Source of the DNA: Microbacterium mitrae
GTDB lineage: Bacteria; Actinomycetota; Actinomycetes; Actinomycetales; Microbacteriaceae
DNA length: 64,000 bases
NCBI RefSeq assembly: GCF_008017445.1
Contig: NZ_VRSW01000003.1
Location: 44,269 to 108,268, forward strand
Direction of reading: 5' to 3'
Below, piece by piece: positions 33,389 to 42,704 of the stretch. The position numbers and the translations under genes were made by a program. The notes beneath the pieces were generated by a model. It was not told the origin of the DNA. It saw nothing but the letters and a program-made list of their open reading frames with translations, and searched no databases. Position 1 is the stretch's first letter, and every line of letters starts with the position of its first letter.

Positions 33389-34138
33389 TTAACTCTGCTC
33401 GCTCGCCCCGCCATTGCGGTGGCGTCCGCGACCTCGGCCGTGGTGCATGCCGAAACCACGCGGGTGGCCGTGACGGCCCCGCGAGTGATCGCCGTGCTGC
33501 TCCGATCCGCAGAACTCTCTATTAACGTCGCTGGCGTGCGGGTGCTCGGCGTGCGCGTGCTCGGCGTGCGCGTGACGCATGCCGTGACGCATGCCGGGGT
33601 GCATTCCATGACGCATGCCGCGCCAGGGGCCGAAGCCGGGCATGCGCGAGGCCATCCGCTCGCGCATCTGGTCGCGCTTCGTGCGTCGCGCCTCGCGTGC
33701 GGCGTCCGCGCCACCGAGAGAGTCGATGAGCGAGGTCAGCGCCTCGTTGAGAGCGTCACCATGTGCCGCCGGAATAGAGGCGGTGATGATGTCATCAAGT
33801 CGTGCGCACTCGGCTTCGCCTGCCGGCGTCAGACGCCATGCCTGATCCGTGAACGCGATCCAGCCGCGAGCAGCGAAGGTGGCTGCGACGGAACCGGGCT
33901 GTGCGACCTTGACGTCGAGGCTGTGGCGAATGTGCCGAGCGCGTTCGGCATGATCAATCTCGCCGAGGCGGGCGAGTCGGTCAAGGAGTCGGAACTCGCG
34001 CAGGCTGCTGCCCGCATCCGCGAGCGCCCGTTCCGTTGCGTTGGCCACGAGCGCCTGGGCGTCACGCAAAAGCGGGCCAAGCGAACGATTGTCGCTCGTG
34101 GTGGGCGATGAGTCTGGGGGAGTCATGGGGGTGTTCAT
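33389..34138 (-). CDS. MarR-like winged-helix protein with a His-rich tail
   Basis: 249 residues from an ATG at 34138 behind AAAGGACTCCC. Residues 20-115 read as a winged-helix fold (SLREFRLLDRLARLG, RGWIAFTDQAWRLTPAGEAE), similar to MarR-type proteins. From about residue 175, the chain is a low-complexity tail of HGM, HAH, HAEH and HGRGRGRH units, with around two dozen histidines, suggestive of metal binding. It is divergent from a second MarR-type gene, with shared CATG-containing sites between them. DNA binding by this one is an inference. Confidence 0.72.
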   Translation of the reverse strand: MNTPMTPPDSSPTTSDNRSLGPLLRDAQALVANATERALADAGSSLREFRLLDRLARLGEIDHAERARHIRHSLDVKVAQPGSVAATFAARGWIAFTDQAWRLTPAGEAECARLDDIITASIPAAHGDALNEALTSLIDSLGGADAAREARRTKRDQMRERMASRMPGFGPWRGMRHGMHPGMRHGMRHAHAEHAHAEHPHASDVNREFCGSEQHGDHSRGRHGHPRGFGMHHGRGRGRHRNGGASEQS

Positions 34139-34180
34139 GGGAGTCCTTTCGTGGATCGCAGAACCTTTCGCGATCTCAAT

Positions 34181-34243
34181 GCATGTCATATTGCATGTAT
34201 GTACTATGACATGCGAATTCATTCCATGTCAAGTTGCATGTAA
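34181..34243. promoter_or_regulatory. Repeated CATG-rich operators between the two MarR-like genes
   Basis: GCATGTCATATTGCATGTAT (34181-34200) recurs as CCATGTCAAGTTGCATGTAA (34224-34243), with an inverted TGACATGC half-site in between (34207-34214). The first copy is a CATG-N2-ATAT-N2-CATG dyad. The sites cover the region ahead of both divergent genes, as expected for MarR autoregulation. Confidence 0.75.
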
Positions 34244-34252
34244 TCTGGAGGG

Positions 34253-34780
34253 ATGAACAAGCCGGGAGATCAAGAGATCGACGCGATCGCGGCGGCTCTC
34301 GCCGCGATGCGATCCGGGCGAGGCGGCCCGCGAGGCCTGCACCCTGGCTGGGGCCCCGGCATGCGAGGTGGCCCGTTTGCTCACCGCGGTCACCCCGCCG
34401 CCGAGTCGGACGATCATCGCGCGCACGGCGGTCGCCACGCCGCGGGCCCCGCCCGCATGCGCATGCTTGATGCGCTCGCCGCATCAAAAGAACCCATGTC
34501 GATTAGCGAGATCGCCGAGGTGGTCGGTGTCGATCAGCCGCGCGCCTCCCGCCTCGTGCAGCAGGCTGAAATGATGGGGCTCGTGTTGCGGGAGGCTGAC
34601 CCTCAAGATGCGCGTCGAACCCGCGTCGCGCTGACTGATCAGGGTCGCAAGGCGGTCGCGTTCATGCGAAACGATCGCCGCGATCGCATCGGCGCCACCC
34701 TCGAGCAGTTCACGCCGCAAGAGCGCGCAGACTTCGCGCGGCTCTTCACCAAGTTCGCCACCGCCTGGTCGTCGCGCTAG
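34253..34780 (+). CDS. MarR family transcriptional regulator with a Gly/His-rich N-terminus
   Basis: 175 residues; ATG start after CTGGAGGG. Residues 20-70 are a Gly/Pro/Arg/His-rich low-complexity segment (GPGMRGGPFAHRGHP...). Residues 72-165 are a MarR winged helix: PMSISEIAEVVGVDQPRASRLVQQAEMMGLV, and DPQDARRTRVALTDQGR, the canonical MarR wing. It probably binds the CATG-type sites ahead of it. The His-rich parts in both divergent partners suggest a shared, perhaps metal-linked, signal. Confidence 0.88.
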   Translation: MNKPGDQEIDAIAAALAAMRSGRGGPRGLHPGWGPGMRGGPFAHRGHPAAESDDHRAHGGRHAAGPARMRMLDALAASKEPMSISEIAEVVGVDQPRASRLVQQAEMMGLVLREADPQDARRTRVALTDQGRKAVAFMRNDRRDRIGATLEQFTPQERADFARLFTKFATAWSSR

Positions 34781-34980
34781 CTCAGCTCGCGACCCTGGAT
34801 TTCCCTCGTGCGCAGCCCCGCACGAAGCGGAACCAAGCACGCCCGCGTGGGTTTTTTCCGCCGCCGTGTTCCGTCTCGCCACCGGCCCCGTGGTTCCGCC
34901 TCGCCACCGGCCTCGTGGTTCCGCGGCTGAACCGCCTTTCCTGAGTGCCAGCTTTGTGTTTTCAAAGTTGAGCCAGAACA
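34781..34980. repeat. GGTTCC-rich spacer before the dnaK promoter
   Basis: Contains GTGGTTCCGCCTCGCCACCG twice (34890-34925 region) and a GGAACC word at 34831. No gene. The dnaK control region follows. Confidence 0.7.
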
Positions 34981-34993
34981 TGTCAAGTTTGTC

Positions 34994-35022
34994 TTGACAA
35001 TTCGAGAAGGCCGGATTTAACA
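34994..35022 (+). promoter_or_regulatory. dnaK promoter
   Basis: TTGACA (34994-34999) and TTTAAC (35016-35021) with a 16-bp spacer form a good vegetative promoter just before the HAIR operator. Confidence 0.75.
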
Positions 35023-35042
35023 TTGAGTCATCAAGGCTCAAG
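35022..35042 (+). promoter_or_regulatory. HAIR operator (HspR site) of the dnaK operon
   Basis: ATTGAGT-N7-GCTCAAG matches the consensus CTTGAGT-N7-ACTCAAG with two differences. It sits over the expected transcription start. HspR, encoded at the operon end, should bind here together with DnaK as corepressor. Confidence 0.88.
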
Positions 35043-35153
35043 TCTTGAGAAACCCCTCGCCAATACGGTGAGGTCACAGATTTAGGCTGCGGCCCAGAAA
35101 GGGCGAGCCGCCGCCTGCAGGGTGAAAGCTGCTAGGCACGAAAGGAAAAACAA

Positions 35154-37013
<1,860 letters not shown>

Positions 37014-37021
37014 GAGGAACC

Positions 37022-37615
37022 ATGTCGGACGAGAAGGATTTCGACCCCACATCGTCGAATGCTTCGTCCGCAGAGCAGGGGTCGGAGGCTCACGCCTCCG
37101 GCCCCGCTTCGCAGGACGACGAGTTGACGGTTGACGACATCCTCGGCGCGCCGCAAAGCGCCGATGCTGCCGCCGCGGCAGACGCGGCGGTGACAGATGC
37201 CGAGAACACGATGCTCAACGACCTCAAGCGACTGCAGGCAGAGTATGCAAACTACCGTCGTCGCACGGAAGAGCAGCGGGAGATTGAAAAACAGCGCACC
37301 AAGGGTGACGTTGTGAAGTCTCTCCTGCCGGTGCTGGACGACTTGGACCGTGCGGAGAAGCACGGCGACCTCACTGAGGGCAGCGCTTTTGCTGTCATTG
37401 CGGACAAGGTTCGCGCGCTCGTCACCCGTCAGGGTGTTGAGACGTACGGCGCCGTGGGCGATGCATTCGACCCCCAGCGCCACGAAGCGATCTTCCAGCA
37501 GCCCACCCCGGGCGTCACGGAAATCACCATCATCGACGTCGTCGAGGTGGGATACCGGCTCGGTGACGTGGAGCTGCGCCCCGCCAAGGTCGTCGTTGCT
37601 GTTCCCGCCGAATAG
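37022..37615 (+). CDS. grpE: Nucleotide exchange factor GrpE
   Basis: 197 residues with an acidic, disordered N-terminus (about 1-60), a long helix (LNDLKRLQAEYANYRRRTEEQ) and the beta-wing end with FDPQRHEAIFQQPTPGV and YRLGDVELRPAKVVVA, as in GrpE. It exchanges ADP on DnaK. It starts 8 bp after the dnaK stop behind AGAGGAACC, so it is cotranscribed. Confidence 0.98.
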   Translation: MSDEKDFDPTSSNASSAEQGSEAHASGPASQDDELTVDDILGAPQSADAAAAADAAVTDAENTMLNDLKRLQAEYANYRRRTEEQREIEKQRTKGDVVKSLLPVLDDLDRAEKHGDLTEGSAFAVIADKVRALVTRQGVETYGAVGDAFDPQRHEAIFQQPTPGVTEITIIDVVEVGYRLGDVELRPAKVVVAVPAE

Positions 37616-37632
37616 GCGAAAGAGAGAATCAT

Positions 37633-38616
37633 ATGGCGAGCCAGGACTGGTTCGACAAGGACTTCTATAAGGTCCTCGGTGTCGACAAGAGCGTCACCGA
37701 AGCTGACCTGAAGAAGACCTACCGCAAGCTTGCGCGCAAGTATCACCCCGACTCCAATCAGGGTGATGCGAGCGCCGAGGCGAAGTTCAAAGAGATCAGC
37801 GAAGCGTATTCGGTGCTGAGCGATACCGAACAGCGGGCCGAGTACGACCAGATCCGCGCCATGGGCTCCGGAGCCCGGTTTACCTCGGGTGGCCGCAGTG
37901 GTCAGCCGGGCGGGTTTGAAGACGTCTTCAGTGGTTTTGGTCGCACGTCTCGCGGCCAGCAGCAGACCAACTTTGAAGACATCTTCGCGATGTTTAATCA
38001 AGACCCGATGTCAGACTTCGATGCCCGCTACGGTTCCGGCCGTCGCACGGGCTTTGGTGGTCCGACGAAGGGTGGCGATTTCACCGCGCGCACCACGATC
38101 GACTTCACCACGGCGGTCAAGGGTGAGACCATCACCCTCGCCGGTGAAGACGGACACCCGTTCAAGGTCAAGATTCCCGCCGGCGTCGCCGATGGTCAAA
38201 AGATTCGGTTGCGCGGACGCGGACGCCCGTCGCCCAATGGCGGCGAAAACGGCGACATCGTTGTGACGGTCGCGGTGCGCAAGCACCCGGTTTTCGAACG
38301 CGATGGCCTGAACCTCAAGGTGACCGTTCCGGTGACCTTCACGGAGGCCGCACTCGGCGCGACCATCGAGGTTCCGACCCTCGGCGGCGACCCCGTCAAG
38401 CTCAAGGTTGCACCCGGCACCCCGTCGGGTCGCACCATGCGCGTCAAGGGGCGCGGCGTACACACGGCCAAGGGCACGGGCGACTTGCTCGCCTCGGTGC
38501 AGGTCGTGGTTCCGTCCCACCTTGAAGGCGAAGCCAAGGCTGCGCTTGAGGCGTTTGCCGCGGCGGAACCAAAAGAGAATCCGCGAGCAGAACTGCTCGC
38601 TAAGGCACGCGCCTAG
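37633..38616 (+). CDS. dnaJ: J-domain cochaperone DnaJ, zinc-finger-less type
   Basis: 327 residues. The J-domain (about 6-70) keeps YRKLARKYHPD with HPD; then come a Gly/Phe-rich linker and the two C-terminal substrate-binding barrels (RTTIDFTTAVKGE, KIPAGVADGQKIRLRGRG). The four CxxCxGxG zinc repeats of classical DnaJ are absent, making this a type B (CbpA/DnaJ2-like) cochaperone, as in other actinobacterial dnaK operons with hspR. It starts 17 bp after grpE. Confidence 0.96.
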   Translation: MASQDWFDKDFYKVLGVDKSVTEADLKKTYRKLARKYHPDSNQGDASAEAKFKEISEAYSVLSDTEQRAEYDQIRAMGSGARFTSGGRSGQPGGFEDVFSGFGRTSRGQQQTNFEDIFAMFNQDPMSDFDARYGSGRRTGFGGPTKGGDFTARTTIDFTTAVKGETITLAGEDGHPFKVKIPAGVADGQKIRLRGRGRPSPNGGENGDIVVTVAVRKHPVFERDGLNLKVTVPVTFTEAALGATIEVPTLGGDPVKLKVAPGTPSGRTMRVKGRGVHTAKGTGDLLASVQVVVPSHLEGEAKAALEAFAAAEPKENPRAELLAKARA

Positions 38617-38623
38617 CGTGATT

Positions 38624-38658
38624 GCTCGTGCCGCACCGATTTCGGGTGCGGCACGAGC
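38624..38658 (+). terminator. Strong hairpin between dnaJ and hspR
   Basis: A perfect 14-bp stem GCTCGTGCCGCACC / GGTGCGGCACGAGC with a 7-base loop, no T-run. It may be a processing site or attenuator that lowers hspR output relative to the chaperones. Confidence 0.7.
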
Positions 38659-38690
38659 GCCCGGCGGGGAGAAACGCAGAAGGGAGCATC

Positions 38691-39137
38691 ATGGCACACG
38701 AGAATGTTGATGAAGACGCACCGCTGTTTGCGATCGCCGTCGCCGCCGACCTCGCCACCATGCACCCGCAAACTCTTCGACAGTACGACCGCATTGGGCT
38801 CGTGATTCCCGGCCGCACTCGCGGCGGTTCACGACGGTACTCGATGCGGAACATCGCGCAGCTTCGCCAGGTCGCGCAAATGTCGCAAGACGGCATGAGT
38901 TTGCCGGCCATTGCGCACATCCTGCGCCTGGAGGAGACGGTGCACACTCTGCGCAAGCAGGTGACCGACCTCGAATCGCAGCTGCGAGTTGAGCGTGATC
39001 AGCGCCCCGGCAGCCGCGTTTTTGCGGCCGGTGCCACCGGCTCGATTGTGACGCTGCGCGCAGGCACGAGGATCAGGCGGGAGACGGGGCTGGAGCTGTG
39101 GAGCCCGCCCGGTCAGCGCCGCTCTGACGATGCCTGA
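38691..39137 (+). CDS. hspR: Heat-shock repressor HspR (MerR family)
   Basis: 148 residues from an ATG at 38691 behind AGAAGGGAGC. The MerR-type winged helix reads LHPQTLRQYDRIGLVIPGRT-like (here MHPQTLRQYDRIGL) with GGSRRYSMRNIAQLRQVAQM, followed by a coiled-coil (ETVHTLRKQVTDLESQL). HspR represses dnaK and clpB through HAIR sites, both of which are in this window. The C-terminal tail (RAGTRIRRETGLELW) is less conserved. Confidence 0.96.
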   Translation: MAHENVDEDAPLFAIAVAADLATMHPQTLRQYDRIGLVIPGRTRGGSRRYSMRNIAQLRQVAQMSQDGMSLPAIAHILRLEETVHTLRKQVTDLESQLRVERDQRPGSRVFAAGATGSIVTLRAGTRIRRETGLELWSPPGQRRSDDA

Positions 39138-39203
39138 GCAGGTCTCATGCGCACCATATGGCGCGCTGGCACTTGACATTGTGCCTCTCAATCCGCGACG
39201 ATT

Positions 39204-39220
39204 CTGTTAACAGTCAACAG
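39204..39220. promoter_or_regulatory. GntR operator, own promoter
   Basis: CTGTTAACAGTCAACAG, read on the other strand as CTGTTGACTGTTAACAG, matches the site at 41026-41040 (GTTGACTGTCAACAG). It lies 17 bp before the GntR start. Confidence 0.8.
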
Positions 39221-39237
39221 AATTGATCGGGGATCGA

Positions 39238-39966
39238 GTGACTCCTTCACTGACACCGGTCCGGGTAGTGCGTGAGGCACTCGGGCAACAGGTCGCGAAC
39301 TATTTGCGCGATGCCATCGTGCGTGGTCAACTCACCGCGGGCCAACGGCTTGTCGAGACCGACATCGCCGAGTCGCTTGAGGTGAGCCGCGGCCCGGTGC
39401 GCGACGGCTTCAAGATTCTCGAGGTCGAGGGTCTGATCGCCAAGCGCGGCCAAGGCTACGTCGTCTTGAGCCTCGCCGATAGCGATATTCGCGAGCTCTA
39501 CTCCCTGCGCGAGGCGCTGGAGTCGCTGGCGCTGCGCCTGGCGATGGAACAGGAGCCGCTGCCGGACCTTGCGCCGCTTCGCGAATCAATCATGCGCATG
39601 CGCATTGCGGCGGAGGCTGGCAACGTCGAGGCCTTTGCCCGCGCCGACATTGGCTTTCACGCCGCGCTCTGCGATGTGAGTGGCCACCGACGCGTCGCCG
39701 CGGTATGGCGACAGCACGAGCCCATCACCACGGCACTCATTGGTGCGACGGTGTTGCTGGACTCTGACCTCAACAAGACGGCCGAGCGGCACCTCGACAT
39801 CGTGCGCCTCATTGAGGCCGGCGATGTCAACGACGCGCTCGCCGAGCTGCACGACCACCTTCATGGTTCCGAAGACAACATGCGCGCCGCGTGGTCGCGA
39901 ATTTCTGCTGCCGCCGCCGAAGGCGCCGACTCTGACTCGTCGATTGCAGGCGCCGCCGGTGCGTAG
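39238..39966 (+). CDS. GntR family regulator, FadR/FCD subfamily
   Basis: 242 residues from a GTG at 39238; a TTG at 39223 would add five residues. The winged helix includes GQRLVETDIAESLEVSRGPVRDGFKILEVEGL. The C-terminal FCD domain has DIRELYSLREALESLALRLA and metal-type His in FHAALCDVSGH and HLDIVRLI. Such regulators sense organic acids. Its stop overlaps the aldolase start by eight bases, and its operator recurs before tctC, so it probably controls both units. Confidence 0.93.
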   Translation: MTPSLTPVRVVREALGQQVANYLRDAIVRGQLTAGQRLVETDIAESLEVSRGPVRDGFKILEVEGLIAKRGQGYVVLSLADSDIRELYSLREALESLALRLAMEQEPLPDLAPLRESIMRMRIAAEAGNVEAFARADIGFHAALCDVSGHRRVAAVWRQHEPITTALIGATVLLDSDLNKTAERHLDIVRLIEAGDVNDALAELHDHLHGSEDNMRAAWSRISAAAAEGADSDSSIAGAAGA

Positions 39967-40690
39967 CCAGCTCACGCCGAACGCCCGGCTCTCGGGCGCG
40001 TGGGTGACGCTCGCCGACCCGATCGCCGCCGAGACCATGGGTCAGTCGGGCTTTGACGTCATTGCCATTGACCTGCAGCACGGCTACGCCACCGAGGCGA
40101 CCGCTGGCGCGCTCATCGACGCGGTAAATCGTAGCCGCGCCGCCTCCCTGGTGCGCGTGGCGTACCCCGGCCAGATCGGACGCGTTCTCGATATGGGCGC
40201 CGGCGGCGTCATCGTGCCGATGGTGTCGACCGCCGACGAAGCCCGCGCGGCGGTTTCTGCCTGCCGCTACGGACCCGACGGAACCCGCAGCTGGGGTCCG
40301 TGGTTCCAGGGCACGCGCGAGGGCATCGCGGAACCATCCGCTGGCGACGCGCGCGCGGCGTGCGTTGTGATGGTGGAGACGCGCGCAGGATTTGACGCGA
40401 TCGATGACATTGCCGCGGTCGACGGGCTGGACGCGGTGTACGTCGGGCCCAACGACCTGGCATTGAGCCTTGGGCTCGGGCGCGTGCGGTTGGCCGACTC
40501 TGCCGAACTGCAGGCCGCCGTGCAGCACGTCGTCGACGTGTGTGTTGCCGCGGGCATGCCGGTCGGCGTTGATTCGCCTGGCGATGCCACCACCTGGCTG
40601 AGCCGCGGCGCCTCCCTCGTGCTCCATGCCAGCGACGTCGCGCTGCTGCGTTCCGCCGCGACGGCCGCCGCTTCCCGCGCGACTCCGTAA
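39959..40690 (+). CDS. HpcH/HpaI-type class II aldolase (2-keto-3-deoxy acid aldolase)
   Basis: 243 residues from a GTG that lies inside the last codons of the GntR gene. Motifs seen: GAWVTLADPIAAETM, DLQHGYATE, GVIVPMVSTADEA, the metal-binding Glu in VMVETRAGFD, and VGPNDLALSLG. The family cleaves 2-keto-3-deoxy acids to pyruvate and an aldehyde. The longer frame from 39680 is a shadow of GntR. Coupling to the regulator suggests that its substrate belongs to the tct-linked pathway. Confidence 0.9.
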   Translation: MRSQLTPNARLSGAWVTLADPIAAETMGQSGFDVIAIDLQHGYATEATAGALIDAVNRSRAASLVRVAYPGQIGRVLDMGAGGVIVPMVSTADEARAAVSACRYGPDGTRSWGPWFQGTREGIAEPSAGDARAACVVMVETRAGFDAIDDIAAVDGLDAVYVGPNDLALSLGLGRVRLADSAELQAAVQHVVDVCVAAGMPVGVDSPGDATTWLSRGASLVLHASDVALLRSAATAAASRATP

Positions 40691-40830
40691 GCCAGGCTTC
40701 CTGGGTTTCTGGGTTCGCTGGGTTCGCTGGGTTCGCGGTTTCTGGGTTTTTCGGTTCCGCGGTTCCTGGGTTTCTGGGTTTCTGGGTTTTTCGGTCGCTC
40801 GGCTCTGTGGTTCCGGCGTGGCCCACCCTC
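40691..40830. repeat. Degenerate CTGGGTTTCTGGGTT array
   Basis: About 130 bases of T/G-rich tandem units (CTGGGTTCG, CTGGGTTTC, CGGTTCCGC) behind the aldolase stop. It ends with a GTGGTTCCGG word. No gene in 40691-41099. Confidence 0.8.
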
Positions 40831-40837
40831 CAGTGCG

Positions 40838-40930
40838 ACCGTTATGCACGACGCGACCTTGTTGTGCACGACGAATTTGCCTCATCTGTATCTCCAGTCA
40901 CTTCTGTCACACCAAGTCGTGCATAACGGT
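40838..40930. repeat. Family D palindromic element, copy 1
   Basis: 93 bp with exact 15-bp inverted ends ACCGTTATGCACGAC and GTCGTGCATAACGGT. The interior blocks TGCACGACGAATTTGCC and CTGTCACACC recur in the copy at 55188 on the opposite strand. Confidence 0.82.
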
Positions 40931-41010
40931 TGTTGGCGGCGGGCGACAGGGAGTGGAGTTGGAACCACGACGCGGGTCGCGAGCGGAACCACTTGGGTAA
41001 CGTTCTGAAA

Positions 41011-41040
41011 ACTGTTAACAATTTGGTTGACTGTCAACAG
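41011..41040 (+). promoter_or_regulatory. GntR operator ahead of tctC
   Basis: GTTGACTGTCAACAG (41026-41040) equals the GntR site at 39204 on the opposite strand, but for one base. A further half-site ACTGTTAACA lies at 41011-41020. Embedded is a TTGACT that could be the -35 box of the tctC operon. Confidence 0.8.
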
Positions 41041-41099
41041 TGAACATTGCTACGGTGGCTGTGTCGACAACAAGGTCGGCCCCCACCAGAGGAGCGAAG

Positions 41100-42104
41100 A
41101 TGCCCCTTTCGCGCATCACCCGAGCAGCAATCGGCCTCGCAGCAGTCGCGCTGACGGCGACCGCCCTGAGTGCATGCACCAAGGTCGAAGACACTGCACC
41201 GCCGGCCGAGACTGGCGAAGCAGAGGCCACCACGGCCCCCGAAACGACTTTTCCCGAAAAAGACATCCGCCTGATCATTCAGGCCAACCCTGGCGGTGGC
41301 TCTGACCTGTCATCGCGTGCGCTGGCCACAGAGCTGGAGAGCATCCTCGGCGTCAGCGTCATCCCCGAGAACATGCCGGGCGCCGCCGGCGCTCTGGCCA
41401 TGGAGTACGTCGGCTCGCAGCCCGCAGACGGCTACACGATCGGCTTCGCTCCGGTCGAGATCGCCATGCTCAACACCACGCAGGGCGCCAACGTTCTTCC
41501 TGAGAACTACGACCTGCTCGGCCAGATCATGCTCGCGCCCGGCGTTATTTCCGTCGCCGCAAACAGCGACATTCAGACGCTCGAAGATCTGGTTGAAAAG
41601 GGCAAGTCCGGCTCCATCTCCGTCGCGAACTCTGGCGCTGGTTCCATCTGGGAGGCAGCAACGCTCGCTCTCGCCGACACCACCGGCGCTCAGCTCGCCC
41701 CCGTCGCATACGAGGGTGGCGCGCCCGCCGTTGCGGCAGCCGCATCGGGTGAAGCCGGCGCTGCCGTCTCGGGCCTCGGTGAAGCACTCGCCCAGGAGGG
41801 TGCCGTGCGCATCCTCGCCGTCATGTACAGCGAGCGTCACCCCGACCTGCCCGACGTGCCGACGGTCGAAGAGGCAATCGGTGAAGACCTCGAGTTCGCC
41901 GGCTGGGGTGGCATTTACGCTCCCGCAGGTCTCCCGGAAGACGTGAAGGCTGTGCTGGAATCGGCTATCGCTGAGGCAGTCGAAAGCGACACCTACCAGG
42001 AGTTCCAGAAGAACGCGAAGAACCTCGTGGTCTACCGTGACTCGGCTGAGTTCACCGAGTTTGTGGACGAGCAGTTCATTCTCTTCAAGGACCTGCTGGG
42101 CTAA
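41100..42104 (+). CDS. tctC: Tripartite tricarboxylate transporter substrate-binding lipoprotein
   Basis: 334 residues from an ATG at 41100 behind AGAGGAGCGAAG. It has a lipoprotein signal with a lipobox LSACT (Cys about residue 26), then the Bug/TctC fold: IRLIIQANPGGGSDLSSRALA, ENMPGAAGALAMEYVG and a late GWGGIYAPAGLPEDV. It captures a small carboxylate or sugar-acid-like solute outside the membrane for TctAB. First gene of the tctCBA-dapA-kinase-isomerase operon. Confidence 0.93.
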   Translation: MPLSRITRAAIGLAAVALTATALSACTKVEDTAPPAETGEAEATTAPETTFPEKDIRLIIQANPGGGSDLSSRALATELESILGVSVIPENMPGAAGALAMEYVGSQPADGYTIGFAPVEIAMLNTTQGANVLPENYDLLGQIMLAPGVISVAANSDIQTLEDLVEKGKSGSISVANSGAGSIWEAATLALADTTGAQLAPVAYEGGAPAVAAAASGEAGAAVSGLGEALAQEGAVRILAVMYSERHPDLPDVPTVEEAIGEDLEFAGWGGIYAPAGLPEDVKAVLESAIAEAVESDTYQEFQKNAKNLVVYRDSAEFTEFVDEQFILFKDLLG

Positions 42105-42110
42105 GAAAGT

Positions 42111-42142
42111 ATCGGGGCCGAGGCATTCACCTCGGCCCCGAT
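42111..42142 (+). terminator. Hairpin between tctC and tctB
   Basis: A perfect 13-bp stem ATCGGGGCCGAGG / CCTCGGCCCCGAT with a 6-base loop, directly after the tctC stop. It probably stabilises tctC mRNA or terminates part of the transcripts, giving more binding protein than membrane subunits. Confidence 0.78.
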
Positions 42143-42161
42143 TCTCACAAGGGAGCACGAC

Positions 42162-42704
42162 GTGACGAACCCCAATGCGGCCGAGGAGTACACGGCCAAC
42201 ATCGTGATCGAGCCGCCACCCGCACCGTCGCGGGCGCTGGAGGTCTCGTTTGCCGCCGGAGCGGTGGCATTCAGTGTGATCTATCTGGTGCTGAGCTTTC
42301 AGATCGAGTTGCGTCGAGAGGCCGCAGCAGGTCAGATCGATGCCCGATTCTTTCCGATTCTGATCGGCATCATCGCCCTCGTCACCTCGGTCGCCATGCT
42401 GATCTTCGCGCTCATCAAAGAGCCGCCGACGCGCGAAGATCTCGAAAAACAGCAGCCAGGCGGCCTGATTCGTGTCGGCGCCGCACTCCTGATTTCGCTG
42501 CTCTACGTTGCCATCTGGAGCCTGAAGAGCGTCATCATCGCCGGCTACCGTATCGAGGTCTTCCCGTTTGCAACGGCGCTGTTCATTTTTGCGCTGATCT
42601 GGCTTTTCGGTCAGCGTAAGATCGCCGGCTTGATTATCTATCCGCTCGCCATCACCGCCTTCATCTGGGTGCTGTTCGGCATGTTGCTGAGGATTCCGCT
42701 ATGA
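42162..42704 (+). CDS. tctB: Tripartite tricarboxylate transporter small membrane subunit
   Basis: 180 residues from a GTG after CAAGGGAGCACGAC. Four hydrophobic helices (about 28-48, 63-85, 103-122 and 130-175 as a pair) with the TctB-like DARFFPILIGIIALVTS. It ends in an ATGA overlap with tctA. Confidence 0.9.
   Translation: MTNPNAAEEYTANIVIEPPPAPSRALEVSFAAGAVAFSVIYLVLSFQIELRREAAAGQIDARFFPILIGIIALVTSVAMLIFALIKEPPTREDLEKQQPGGLIRVGAALLISLLYVAIWSLKSVIIAGYRIEVFPFATALFIFALIWLFGQRKIAGLIIYPLAITAFIWVLFGMLLRIPL

Noticed and set aside
38649..39137. Second heat-shock regulator such as HrcA with a CIRCE element
   Set aside because: No CIRCE inverted repeat (TTAGCACTC-N9-GAGTGCTAA) was seen at dnaK or clpB; control is by HAIR/HspR.
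39680..39958. N-terminal extension of the HpaI-type aldolase
   Set aside because: This part overlaps GntR in another frame; the GTG at 39959 gives the normal family N-terminus.
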